Below are positions 12,502 through 24,344 of a stretch of 64,000 nt of DNA, in pieces (positions within the stretch are counted from its first letter, which is position 1; each line of letters starts with the position of its first letter). The stretch covers positions 7,662,218 through 7,726,217 of the forward strand of contig CM037837.1 in assembly GCA_021234535.1 (NCBI GenBank), written 5' to 3'. The position numbers and the translations under genes were made by a program. The notes under the pieces were generated by a model. The model saw only the letters and a list, made by a program, of their open reading frames with translations. It had not been told where the DNA came from and did no database searches. This DNA is from Stichopus chloronotus (lineage: Eukaryota; Echinodermata; Holothuroidea; Aspidochirotida; Stichopodidae).

Positions 12502-15113
12502 CGTAAAGAACAGTTTGACATTAATTAAAACATTCAATTCAAAATTTTCATTCCTGGCAGAGATAATTACTAATTAAAGATGCTATCCACTGTAAATTTA
12601 TAGCTTTTAATAGTGCGCAGAGTTCACTTAAGGCATGCCTTTTGCAGGCTCACTTGTTATGAAAATGTATCATCCAGACAGAATGTCATCATGCGATACT
12701 TGCGATTATTTCAAAAATGTGACTGAATCTATGACAATTCCTTCATCTCCTCTCCCCCCGCCCTTCCCTCCCCCGCCCTTCCCCTTTAAACGATAAACTA
12801 CTGTTGTCAGCATACTGTGGAGTATAATTTAGACAAAAAATAGTTGTAGGCAACATGCATCAAAGAAAATTCAAGAGTTTTGAGTTCAGCTCAAAATAAA
12901 TTGTTATTGCCACATTTGTAAATCAAGAAGATGTTTTGTTTACAATTTAGAACTTGGTCAATTTCTTAAGTGCTACATGTATGAACATATCACTTCCAAC
13001 ATGTGTTTCTTTAGCAATTGTGGGGTTCAGGGGTAAAGTCCACGGAAGATTGGGGTTCCTAGCACATCGACGGGGAAAGCTTGTGCAGCCAAGCACAAAA
13101 AACATCACTGAAAACTCATACAATATTTGAAAAATCGATCACAAAAGCTTAACGTTAGGCTATTGGCGTTGTTGCAATATACAGTACCTTTTTAAATGTG
13201 AAGGATTGTCACTTACAAAATGTCAGAAACGAGTAAAACTTGAGCCTAATATTACGCTATATAGATATGCAATATACTTAGAATAAATGTTTTGATCGTG
13301 ACATTCTTCACTAAAAAGCTATAGGCCTACATCAGGCCCGTGGCAAACAAAAGTTTCGTGTGGTGACGCTGCACAGACTCAGAGACCACTTTACACTGTC
13401 AACTACAAGCTGTATTACTTATGAACAGCAGCTCAGCACATCTGACTTCGGAATATCCTTGCAAGTTTCCAAGAAAAGTTTTAAACTGCAAAAATGTCAT
13501 CACCTGTCCCAAAATGGTAATGTCTGCATCTTACGTAAAATAACTCATTTCACAGTTTATTCAAACATTAATTTATAGGGGGCAATTTCTTTGCATTCCA
13601 AATTTTGCCACTCGGATATTCCCTTCCCCTTAAGTCGCTTTGTACTTGGCTCGCTTCACATTTCAAAACATCCATTTCTATTTATGCTTTCACCCTTTCA
13701 GTGTTGACAATTTTCTCATTTATTTGACAGCTTGTTGATTGGTGTCTGGACATTAACCCCAGTCTAAACTCACACAAAGCACCTGTGACATTTATCACAT
13801 TCAAAATACTCAAATTCAGCCACCTGTTGCAGCTACGACATTTGTACTGAACTTTTTTATCCCTGATAAATCTGACCATTAACAGGCAGTAGAAATTTGC
13901 AGCAAAAGACCTAAAAATAAAAGTCATCTTCCCCATATTTCAAAATGGTTTAATCAAGACAATTTTTTTACTGCATGTAACGTTATGTTTTAAAGAAAGG
14001 TGTTTGGCGCTACCATTGCATCTGGGTGTAAGACTTTAAACGTAAAGGGTACAAAGGTCAAGCCATTCCGTGTGGGTCTGTTCGATCCGCTATGTAGGCC
14101 TACAGTATGTGCACTGTCTACATACGTACCTATGAAAGCACTCCATTCTCATTAATTGCACAGAGAATCTGTTGTGCTGAGTTAAAAAAAAAAACACTAA
14201 AACGTAGATGAAATATGCACGAGCTCTGCTCGAATCATCTGTGGGAACTGGTCTATAGGGTATGTAGGGCAGCTAAAGTGTGCCTAAAAGTAAACTGGCG
14301 ATAATTTCTGGTAACTTGCGTGGTCGTTGTGGATATACTGGACATCGTGGTTAGGCATAGAAGCAACCAGGGCTATTTGCCTATGTGAGTATCGTAAGCA
14401 ATAACGATCAACAGAGCTTCTTTTCAATATTCTTTTAGCAACATTTTCCCTGTTCTCCCTCATTTAGTTTCTTTGAAGACTCCCTGGATTTTTCCCCCTT
14501 TTTTTCATTAAAAAATACATTCAGTACATACAATTAAACCTGATCATTAAAATATTAATATTCATGTCAATTTGCATAGTACAACACCATCCCCTATCCC
14601 TGGCCCCGAATCATGACACCTAACCTAATCCGCTAACCATATACACTCTTCCTATCATGCTCCCAAGCAACCAGTGCTAGGCCATGCTATGAGTACAGAC
14701 TATTTAACCAGGAAATAAGTGCTTATTCATGCCTATCACTGTCAATTGTGTGGGAGTGGTCACACATTCTCCACTCGAGTCAAACCATTGATATCTCTTG
14801 GATGAAGAACCTATCGTACTGTGACCCAACCTGGGGTCAAACCCCAAAGCTCCTGGTTGCTAAGTTTAATTGCTTCAAAGGCCACCACCGTCATCCTCTT
14901 GGCCACAACATCAGGCACTAAATTTCATGAAATATGTCACTTTGCAATACTGCCGTAAAGACGATTTACAACTGTTGGATGAGTGAAATATTGTAAATTC
15001 AGGAGTAGCTAGGCCAATGCCAGATTGGGAAGGTTGCAAAATGTGCAGGGATCTGTATCCTTCCTGCAAGACTGGGCAATAATGCTGAAATTATTGTGTG
15101 GGGTATAATTTGC

Positions 15114-15186
15114 CCTCCTTTGCCCTTAAACTTGTTATGTTATGTTTGCCCTCCTTTGCCCTTAAACTTGTTATGTTATGTTAATT
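15114..15186 (+). mobile_element. LINE 3'-tail fragment, tandem pair
   Basis: TTTGCCCTCCTTTGCCCTT followed by AAACTTGTTATGTTATG occurs twice in a row. The same tail ends the LINE remnant at about 16400-16440. Short TTATG-type repeats at the 3' end are typical of CR1/L2-like non-LTR elements. No reading frame is attached, so this is either a heavily 5'-truncated copy or a duplicated tail. Confidence 0.65.
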
Positions 15187-15393
15187 ATAGATCCCCCACT
15201 CATAGCAAACTTTCCAGTAGGGTAGCTATGCCCATGTGCCAACCTACTGTGTGAGTGACAACCTAGGAATTTAATTTTTCTAAAATTCTAGGAACCCTTG
15301 GCAGTCTTGCTATATATGTTTACCCAACCTGCCGATTACATAAATTGTAACTGAGCACTAATTTACACAAAGTGCAAACTTACACTGTCAGTT

Positions 15394-15476
15394 GGGTAGT
15401 TTAGAATTCAATTACATACAATTAGATAAAATATACATAATTAGGGTAGTTTAGAATACAATTACATACAATTAGA
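15394..15476 (+). repeat. 50-bp tandem duplication
   Basis: GGGTAGTTTAGAATTCAATT with the following ACATACAATTAGA is repeated 50 bp downstream with one or two changes. Two copies only. Non-coding intronic sequence. Confidence 0.75.
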
Positions 15477-15519
15477 ACCACGACTCTAACATTAAAGTAA
15501 TCTGAAGCCTTCTTAACAG

Positions 15520-16440
15520 TGCGCAGGTGCTGCTGCCAGGGCGAACAGGGTGCTCGGATTGATCAAGAGGAATTTTAGTAAAGATATTGTGTTGAATCTG
15601 TATAAGCAGTAGCCACATCTTAAAGGCTGTATTGCATCACCCTAAGCTATATTTTTACCTCCCTGAAAGGAAAATTCTCAACTGGTTCTAAGTTACAGTA
15701 CTCTTAGATTGCCAGCAAATTCGAAAGATGTAGAGCAGCTCGTATTACACAGCGTACACAGGGATCCATTGTTTTGATTACACATGTGGAGGAATGTAAG
15801 ACAGGCTGAGGGAGGGACTAGAGGTAGGTGGTTGGGAGAATTGAAACTGTCTGGGGTGATGCATTACAGCCTTTAACTATGCTGTGCAGACATGGAGTCC
15901 CTATTATGAAAAGGACAAGTTCCTTTTAGAGCAGGTTCAGAGGAGGGCCACTGGGTTTATTCCCGATGTACGTCATCTCCCTTATCATGATAGGCTTAAA
16001 TGTAAGGGACTTACTACTCTTGAGTTAAGAATGATCAGGGGGGATGTGTTGCAGGTTTTCAAATTCCTATGTGGTAGGAATTCTGTGTCTAAGTGTGATT
16101 ACTTAGAGGTTTGTCCTAATTCCCATGTTCGTGGTCATTGAAAGAAGCTGTTGAAATGCTTCTCTAGGCTTGATGTGAGAAAGTTTAGCTTCTCTCAAGT
16201 CTCATAGAGTTGTCAACTTAACAAGTGGCATAGTCTGCCTGATTGGGTTGTAAATTCCACTTCAGTAAATAGCTTCAAAGGTAACATCGATAAGTTTTAT
16301 TGTGACTGTGGCAGAATCTAATTATGGTGGGATATATTTGATATTAGTTTGGTTAGGGTTTTTTTGGGGGGGTATGGATTACAGGGCATCTTATGGGGGT
16401 TTTGCCCTCCTTTGCCCTTTAACTTGTTATGTTTTGTTAC
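15520..16440 (+). mobile_element. Truncated CR1/L2-like LINE: reverse transcriptase C-terminus and 3' UTR
   Basis: Frames translate to conserved motifs of the C-terminal end of non-LTR ORF2: ANRVLGLIKRNFS and LYKQ...PHL on the left, then NYAVQTWSPYY, LLEQVQRRATGFIP, RLKCKGLTTLELRMIRGD and, after a stop and frame drift, WHSLPDWVVN and SVNSFKGNIDKFY. It is broken by in-frame stops (TAG after LYKQ; stop at 16139) and by a MITE at 15624-15872 inside the frame. The 5' part of the element, including the catalytic polymerase motifs, is missing. The 3' end carries the TTGCCCTCCTTTGCCC...TTATG tail shared with 15114-15186. It lies in RAB35 intron 1, antisense to the gene, and is dead. Confidence 0.85.
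15620..15876 (+). mobile_element. MITE inserted in the LINE reading frame (TTAA duplication)
   Basis: A 249-bp element (15624-15872) starting AGGCTGTATTGCATCACCC and ending with its near-perfect inverse (one mismatch in 19). TTAA is present on both sides. Removing the element and one TTAA brings the LINE codons for PHL and NYAVQTW directly together in frame, which fixes the borders. No coding capacity. It is younger than the LINE it interrupts. Confidence 0.9.
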
Positions 16441-16863
16441 ACAAAGAGGCCCAGCTTGCCTGTTACTGCTAGAAACAGAAAGCCAAGGCTAGGCCTATTC
16501 ATAACTAACAAACAATTCCAGTTAGGCTAGCCTGGCCTATAGTATTACTATTAGTATCTTACTTTTACTAGTAGGATAATTACGTTCATCGTTATACAGC
16601 ATTGAAAGCCATTTGAAGCCTAGGCCAGAGCAGATACAACGGTCGACGCCTCCGGTACGCACAATTAACTTCATGAAATGCATGACTCGCGCTAGGCTTA
16701 GGCCTAACTAAGTTTGTATCAATATGCCTAAAAGTTAGGCTAAAGGTAACATCCTAAGTTGACTATGTTTGGCTAACACAACAGTACACAGTTAAGCCTA
16801 GCCTACGCCTACTTCTCTAAAACTCTTCTTACAGGCTATTTTTGCTTCCCATAAAACGCTTAC

Positions 16864-16915
16864 CGCTGTCACCAATGATGAGTAATTTGAATAAATGGTC
16901 ATATTCTCTCGCCAT
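16864..16915 (-). CDS. RAB35: RAB35 small GTPase, coding exon 1 (start exon)
   Basis: Read on the minus strand, ATG at 16915-16913 opens MAREYDHLFKLLIIGDS and the first base of Gly18, then the GTAAGC donor at 16863. From memory the human protein differs only by Asp for Glu at residue 4. The exon carries the N-terminal leader, the first beta strand and the start of the P-loop (GDSG), which exon 2 at 1105-1155 completes as GDSGVGKSS. The start codon is set by alignment to the family N-terminus. The sequence just before the ATG is TAAATAAA, so the context is A-rich. The gene continues left of the window; total coding sequence seen is 103 nt. Confidence 0.93.
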
Positions 16916-17210
16916 TTTATTTACGTAGTAATCATATGGATAATCTGACGGGTAAATAAGCCAAATACGGTCCGCTTACTACACACTACTGTGCGGAAGT
17001 ACACAGGTCAACATCAGATTCTTGGGGTAGAATTTACCGTGTGCACTATGCAGTACAGTGAGTCAGGTAACTTGTCTGTTTGTATGTGAGTGTAACATTG
17101 AATCACACTACTTTCAGGGCAGAGGGAGCGGACACTACATCACTAGCACTGTGTGTGTTTGTCGCGCTCGAAGGAAAAGTCGAATGACTGAGTTGTGACG
17201 TCATCTTAGA
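16916..17210 (-). promoter_or_regulatory. Probable RAB35 5' UTR and promoter with CRE
   Basis: Lies directly upstream of the RAB35 start codon. A perfect palindromic cAMP-response element, TGACGTCA, sits at 17196-17203, about 280 bp upstream of the ATG. CpGs are more frequent between 17150 and 17220 than in the introns. No TATA box at a convincing position was found and the transcription start cannot be fixed from sequence. CRE binding by CREB/ATF is a family-level inference. Confidence 0.5.
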
Positions 17211-17935
17211 ATATGACAGCGGACTTCAACATAATATGAACAAATATGAACAAGTGACCTTCTGACAACAAACATATACTACCCATGGAACGGAACACCC
17301 GCCCATAAATCCGGTTCCACCTTACAAGATCATCTCCCAGAAAAAGAGACGGTATCGCAACCTATCGAACTGCCAGTGCGACGAGCAACTACCTGTTTTA
17401 GATTAGGGAATGATACCACTAATGGATGACAAGGATGCACAAGCGGTGGTGTGATGAACGTGTGTGTCTCCAATTAAGGGCCGACGGCAAAGGTATAGGA
17501 GATACGAAGTGTTGACCCAGGAGCAACTCCTTGGTTAACCCAACGTGAAAGTGTTGTGCAGGCAACACTTGAAGTGTCCCGTCAGAAGTTCAACTGCCAC
17601 GGGCCCAGACTAACAAGTTGCATAGGGAGACTGCATCTTTGGAGTACAGTCAAACTGTCCTAGGCCGGTAAATATCACATTCTCTGTACCCAAGAATGTG
17701 CAGATACTGTGTCTGCAGGTAGTGAAATATGGAGTGTCCTATAGTCACGCATTGGTAGATAACGGACTTACTACTACATAAATGGTCAAATCATTGAGTC
17801 ACTGAATTAATAATTTGTTGTTACTTTAGAGCCAACCAGTACAGTTAATGATGCTAAAGTTTAATGTGCCGCACATCCAGGGATTGTGTGGATTCAGTAA
17901 ATTCCCACTGGCAACAATTAAGCAGGATATCTGGT

Positions 17936-18391
17936 ACCCATCTGGGCAAGGTGGTGCCCATATGTACACTTTGTCCCATATGTTGTGGGCTATGTGAGCT
18001 ACGGTCGAATCACTTTACCCATATGGCAACAAATGATCCTTCACCTCCTCTAAGTGAGCGTATACTCTGTACATGATTGAGATCTTAATTTTCTTTTTTA
18101 GTTATCTGCTAGATCAAGCATGGTTCTCAATAGATTGCTTATACTCAGAGTAAACTTTTGTTTTGCCTGACATTCCGTGAAATGCAAGAAAAAATACTGC
18201 ACAGTTTTTGTATGTAAATGGACTACTGAGACGGATTTGGTAGGCTACTGCACAGGTTGCTCAGGAAGACTACACACCCACATACCTCAGATGGCACACG
18301 ACAGCTAGGTCCCATATGGACAATCTAAGCCCAGTCATTCTGTATCGGATGCCCATTTGGTGCTGCCTAGTTACACCCATTTGGGTCCCAG
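17936..18391 (+). repeat. Scattered CCCATATGG/CCCATTTGG words
   Basis: Several near-palindromic words of the form CCCATATGG, CCCATATG and CCCATTTGG occur at about 17936, 17968, 17988, 18018, 18311, 18349 and 18376. They resemble the CCATATGG words of the tandem repeat at 6810-7372. No regular period is evident, so this may be a decayed array. Confidence 0.35.
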
Positions 18392-18932
18392 ACACTTGGC
18401 TTGCTGTGTTATTAGTCATATTTTACTTGATGCACTGTTGATACTTCACCCTTGGTCCCAGTGATAAGTGCTTTCATCAGTTGGTTCACATCCCGTATTT
18501 TATTCACTTTCTAACTCTAGGGACTCGAAAGAAAAATACAAAACATGTAATGAATCGACATGCATCCAATGAAGATAAAATGACCAAAGGAGAAGGACCA
18601 CCTAAGTGCTATCGATGACGGGAACGGTTAGAACACGAACAAAGTTTAATACACTTTAACCCTTATAATTATAGAATACAGTGTATAGTAGTAATAATAA
18701 TAATGGTACCACTTTTCTCCATATATACAGTGTGCAGACAGCACCAAGTCCACACTGTCTAGTGCTGTCACCATTTCAATTTCGAGCTATTCTGTTGAAG
18801 TTCCAAGCAGCAGTTCTTCAATCGCCCCAGTTTCACATATAGGCTGTGTTTCAACTATAAAGCCAGTCGGCGTCAACATGAGGTGGTGGCGGAGGGCACA
18901 TGTCCTCTGAAAAACCTTTTGACCTCGTGTGT

Positions 18933-18962
18933 CCCCCCCCCCCCCCACACACACACACACAC
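18933..18962 (+). repeat. Compound (C)14(AC)8 microsatellite
   Basis: A run of 14 C followed immediately by alternating AC. The same compound form recurs at 20411-20436 and 49557-49590. Confidence 0.9.
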
Positions 18963-19972
18963 TGAGATTTGGGATTTTCAAAATATATATTATATAGGTC
19001 TCCTGTAGTGAAAAAAATCGAAAGTTATGCAATTTACAATTTAATTTTAGATTTGTGTTTGATAAGTAGTGTTACCCCCGTCAACCAATGGTGGTCTTCC
19101 GCTTGGACAGCGTCAGTACTGCTTCCCCCAATTCAAGCTTTCGTCCTTAACCCCCCCCCCCCCACCCTCCCCTTCTTCTATATCAAAGCGCTTTCCTGGA
19201 GTGATAAATTTTTAATCAGCTCAATTGGAAGATTTCCGCCTTCATTTCTTTTTCTTCGGACGCTCATGAAGTTCTTCTATAGTCAGAGTCTTCTCCCATA
19301 GTTGCCTCCTCCATAGAGTGGAGTATAGCGGCCAGGTAGACGCAATGTATATATCCCTTTTTGCATGCATCATGTATTGTATTCACCTTTCTACTTAATA
19401 AGTCCTGAGATTTAATTTTTCATCCAGAGATGTGATAAAACCCCGGAGCTTTCCTGGACGTCAGCTCTCCCTGGACCGAGTAAACCCCAATAAAAGCTTT
19501 GCCCCAGAACCACAACAGAGACCCTAAGTTTTCATGTTTGTTGTCAACTGGAGGAATAACATGATACATTTAAATTATTTGAAATGTTTGCAGTGGTATA
19601 ATGAATTATGATTTACGAATCAAACTATACCCATAATTGAGAACTCAACATATTACACAAAGACATGTTAAAACCTCAGAGATTCCGGTGACTTTGCTCC
19701 CAGCTAGGACTCCAATCGGGGTTTTCCCTGAATCTCGCCAGGGACCTTTTGTACGTTGCCAAACTAAAGGAAAAGCCGACTTCATTAAAATCATTCGGAA
19801 TCTTTGCACTGGATGATGCACTATGAATCAAAATACATTTATTCTGAGACTAAACCCTCACATGCTAAATTCTCGGAGCTTCCTGTACTTCACCCCCCCC
19901 CCCCCTCCTCTCTCAGTGGATCCAACCTGTTATTTGCCTCTGATCCTCAAGAAAGATCCTTAGACGTACCCC

Positions 19973-20348
19973 TTAAAGGGGCTCATTGAGTTGATATCAG
20001 TAAAGATTGCGGTGATTTTGAAGTATACAAACACACGACAATACTCACAATTAGCATAATTAATCAAGTTTCACATCCAATAGTTATATGAAAACTGTCA
20101 ATTTTTTCGAATTTTTGACCGTTACTTGCTCTGATTGTGTGCATGTGAATGTACTAATGTGAAAATGTCTGGTCACAAAGTTTCAAAAACCAAATTTAAT
20201 CGTTGGTTACTCACTCATTAATGTTCCAACATATGTAAAACTTTGGGATCCTTTTAGTTTGACTGTTTGTCATTAGTATGTGAAGGAAACTTGACCGGTT
20301 TAGAAAAATTGAGTGAATTTCACAAAACAACTCAATGAGCCTCTTTAA
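19973..20348 (+). mobile_element. MITE with TTAA target duplication (AGGGGCTCATTGAGTTG type)
   Basis: TTAA at 19973-19976 and 20345-20348 flank a 368-bp element. The left terminus AGGGGCTCATTGAGTTG is matched by the inverse of the right terminus (AGAGGCTCATTGAGTTG). The interior is A+T-rich and non-coding. It shares TTAA flanks and an AG-purine start with three other MITEs in the window. Confidence 0.85.
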
Positions 20349-20410
20349 ACCCGTCTCGCTAAATCTAAGCGAGAATATTTTTGCATTTCACATAGTTTAT
20401 TCGCCACCTA

Positions 20411-20436
20411 CCCCCCCCCCCCCACACACACACACA
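20411..20436 (+). repeat. Compound (C)13(AC)n microsatellite
   Basis: Thirteen C followed by ACACACACACACAC. It is the second example of the (C)n(CA)n form and lies just outside the TTAA MITE. Confidence 0.9.
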
Positions 20437-21548
20437 CCCACCCATTCTAAAATCCCGGTGCCGTCACCACTGTCAACAGGGCATAGGATCCTTGATGAGT
20501 CTTCAGACTTCCTGACACTGAAACTTTTAAATTCCAGTCAATGTACAGATCATGAAAAATTAGGACATTGAGAAAAGTTTGCATATACTTCAAGGACACC
20601 GAAAGTGAAATGATCATGACAATTGTGTGCTCTACGACTGCAAACTTGGGAAATTGTTTAATGCAAAGCTTATCCACGCAACAAGTTTCCGATAGGCTAT
20701 CACTTTTACGAAGCCAATATGGAATAATGCACAGTGTTTGCAACACCCGCTGTTCTGAAAAGATGTGACAAACATACGAGAATGCAAGATGTGACTTTGA
20801 GTAAATTCGGTCATCTTTGATGAGAAATGCGAGATTCATTTTCGGTTTAAAATCATTTTGTTTTGATTTAACTGCCTTGATTTGATGATGTATTTGTGCC
20901 ATTTTCTCTTTTTTTTTTTGTTGAAGTCAAATCAAGACTGCCTATGATACTGATAACTCATTGAGTGGCATTTATATTAGCCTAATTCCAACTCACATTT
21001 TGTCAAAATCATTTATAAATTTGAAATCCAACAACTGAAATATAACATACCAGCGGAAACACAGCACATGTCATAATCGCAGCTACTACTATTAGATAAT
21101 TTATTTGAATATCTCATCACTTTAAGATCTGCACGTTTATCAGCTATACGGTACGCCAATCAAATGTATTGCATGTTTTTATGAGAGTAACGACTGAATA
21201 TGTCGTGGCAACTGCTCGCTTCGGTGAACATTTATAGGCCTAAATAATGCGAGGTAATGTGACTATACCATTCAACATATGCCTCCACGTTGTAGTCGTG
21301 TACGGTATGTACGTCATCCTAATGATAGCCAATCAAAATACCGGCGAGTTCTTTCTCTGGCAAATATTATAGACAAATCGAGGAACAGCTGGGTGGTGAA
21401 GGAAACTGGGAGCATATAAGTGCTTCATCTTTTAGTCCATCGGGGAGGGGGGGGGGGTGTCAGTTTATATCCTCAGAATCCGCCGATCTTGCAAATTCAT
21501 TTGTTTCGTCGAGCATTATGATCCTATGAATGTTCTATGCTGGGATGT

Positions 21549-21640
21549 TTTATAATAATAATAATGATAATAATAATTATTATTATATTATTAATAATAA
21601 TAATATTATTATTAATATTAATATTATTAGTAATAATGCC
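21549..21640. repeat. (AAT)n/(ATT)n microsatellite, self-complementary
   Basis: About 90 bp alternates between TAATAATAA and TTATTATTA blocks, so the two halves can fold on each other. The isoleucine-rich and asparagine-rich frames across it are artefacts of the repeat. Confidence 0.9.
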
Positions 21641-24344
21641 TCTCCGATTGCAGGAAATGGTATTTCCCAGTCTCTCTGACCTTGGGAATTTCAGTTTTTT
21701 TTTATTTTTCAAAACATATGTTTGCAAATTACACTTCTACTCAAAATAATGTAGTTTGTTTCTTCCTTTTTTTTCGTTTCTTCTTCTTCCTCTTCTTCTT
21801 CTTTTTAATTAGAGGTTACAAACGTAAGCGTGTGCGTGTGTAGGAGGGGGGGGGGGGGACAAAAGTGTTTGTGTTTGTCCTCTCAAACTCTCAACTTAGT
21901 GACGGACATGTCCGACGTTCATGATTTACCATATATGGCTTCATGGTGACACACTTCAATTTAAATTAAACTAAAAAAATATACCAGGAAACTTGGGACT
22001 ATTAGGATAGCTGTATTTTACAGTCAAATCGTATCTTTGCAATTCCATGTTTACTGACCAACAGTGCAGAACAAACAACAGAAAGAGAAAGAAACCAAAG
22101 TACATTCGTTTGACTTGGGGAAATGGAATTAGAAAATATTGACTACTATAGTTTTACAGACAAGTTAGACAACTTGTATACAAAGCACAGGCGTACACTC
22201 TGTGGTTTTAGGATTCTAAATTACTACGAGATTGCAACTATGGGAGGGGGGGGGGGCAATATCCCTGGTGGGTCGTGGTGTTTGTTGTAGTTTCTGAGGA
22301 TGTTGTTCATACATAAAACCGAAAGATAGTGATGGCATATGAACACAAACTTGGCTTACAAAGAGGCGGATAGGGGCCCGGGGGGGGGGGGTGTGACTGG
22401 TTAATTTTTGTGTCGATGGACTCGTGCTAATCCCCTTACAAATTGACCCCCACAAATTGACCCTCGATTAAGTCCTAGATCGAATCCCATAATATTTCGT
22501 CACGCTATTGGTACTCATTAAACTGCCTCCGTCGCCAAACCATTGTCTAAAATTGTGTGATTATCTCAATACTTTCGGCATATTTAATCCCAATATATCC
22601 GTTTTTCGGCAAACTTTGACTGCGATTCGTCCAATGGTTCGACACGCGAGCGTTCCGGCCATTCTGACTTGATATCTACATGAAGTGAATGCAATTTTAA
22701 AACATGATACCACAAATACAGAATGGTTAAGTGCAACTTATGCAACTGCTTGAAATTGCACGACTTTTAACTACATAATATAATCGATATAAAGTTAGAC
22801 AATACAACACCGATTCGCACCTCCAAAAAGTTGAGCGTAGATGTTCCCATCTAGACACCAAATTTTTGATAAATTAGTTCACCGACTCTCGTTTTACTTT
22901 TGTATCTTCATTTATCCAGCATCCCTTTCTTGCAACGTATATACTCTCTGCAATGTTCTATCTTTAATGGGGTTTTTTCACATCCCCTTTCTTTGATGCT
23001 TCTGACATGTTTCCTTTATCTCTCTATGTATTTTTATGGTTTCCAACTTTCTTTTTACCATTGTTGTATTTTATGCAAGAGTGCAATTTCTCCTCGGGGT
23101 TCCAAAAGAGTTATATTTTACTTTCCAGCAAAATGTCAGGACATACCGGGTGCACGTTGGGGTGTTGCACCCCTGGTATACCATCAACTTGCCAATGACT
23201 ACTGTATTATTTCGCAGAGTGATTTGACTAGTTCTCCATTAAGACTTAGCGTTCATACCCCCCCCCCCCCCCGCCCCCAACAGCTAAGAAAATACTACTA
23301 CTGTACTGACGTAAACACATTTTAAGGCGTTACAACACAAAGGGGGAGAAACAAGCACAACTAACTTTTCACCTCTATAGATTGGTAGACGCGTACTAAC
23401 AGTGTATCGGGTCACATCAGAAATTTATTTATTGACAAAAAACAAGGAAAAGAAAGTTAACTAAAGTGTGAATTTTAAGTCTAATTATTTTAGAACTAGG
23501 GTATTTACAATGTAACGTCAATGCATGATAAATCATGTTTTCCGGTTCCGGTGTATCTCAGAAGTTTATTCAAAATAAGTTTCTATATGCAACCCGCCAG
23601 TAAATGGTGGCGCTCCACCGGAAAAGTGTCTAGGGTCCTTTAAAGAGCCTTAAGGGTGTCTACCGTTGAGCGGGCATCTCACGAAGACAAATCTATTTTT
23701 GCGTCTACTACTGCATTTTCGGATACGCAATAGTCGCAAAAATAAACATGTGTAATAAATAACTGAATCTATCTTACACGGAGACAAGAACGCCAAAGCT
23801 ACGCCAGACAGTGGAAAAATATTAGCACTTACTTCGTTCTAACTTATCACTAATGTCGTGAAACAACTTTGGCAAAACCAGAGGACATTTGGTCAAGGTT
23901 GAAGTACATTGGTTTTACTTTAGTGAGAATGTTATGCTAAAACTTAACTATCATTTGGGGTTAAATTTTCACAAAATCGTCGCAGAAAATTTTGAACATG
24001 TTCAAACTGCTGCTGGCGACGCTTTTGCGATTCCTGAGAATTCAGTTTTGTTTCTGTTTTACTAAAATTTCGCGAATTTACAGTCGAAAAGCGTACGAAA
24101 GTGAAATTTTAAAGGAACCATAAAGAGTGCAAAGGGATTGTAAAGCCACGTTTTACTGGGCGCTAGAATTGAACCCGAGAGACGGGACACAAAACACAGA
24201 ACATAGTAAGGCTTCGAGTGAGAAAAAAACACCCTGGCGGATCGGGGATAGTTCGTTGTAAAAAAAAAACCAATATTCTGACATATTACTCTTCAAAGTT
24301 ACGTCAAATTTGGGACAGTAAATTCTTCTTGAAACATGATACTA

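Larger units (their letters stand above)
1156..16863 (-). other. RAB35: RAB35 intron 1 (15.7 kb)
   Basis: Bounded by the GTAAGC donor after exon 1 (16863 downwards) and the TTTTTTTAG acceptor before exon 2 (ending 1156). It splits the Gly18 codon of the GTP-binding P-loop. The intron is mostly mobile-element debris, annotated separately: two AGGTCA tandem repeats, two GATTTAAATC clusters, a CCATATGG tandem repeat, a 22-bp minisatellite, two TTAA-flanked MITEs and a LINE remnant. Stretches between these (1156-3600, 4441-5685, 9305-11690, 12502-15113) show only short chance reading frames, and I see no exon of another gene in them. Confidence 0.85.

Noticed and set aside
17277..17403. Open stretch with KIISQKKRRYRNL-like reading just upstream of the RAB35 promoter
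   Set aside because: No start codon in frame, no clear splice sites and no recognised domain; may be part of an unrecognised repeat.
20447..20902. 151-codon minus-strand open frame
   Set aside because: No recognisable family motifs, no splice context, and at 60% A+T about 0.4 frames this long are expected by chance in a window of this size. It also overlaps a (C)n(CA)n edge.
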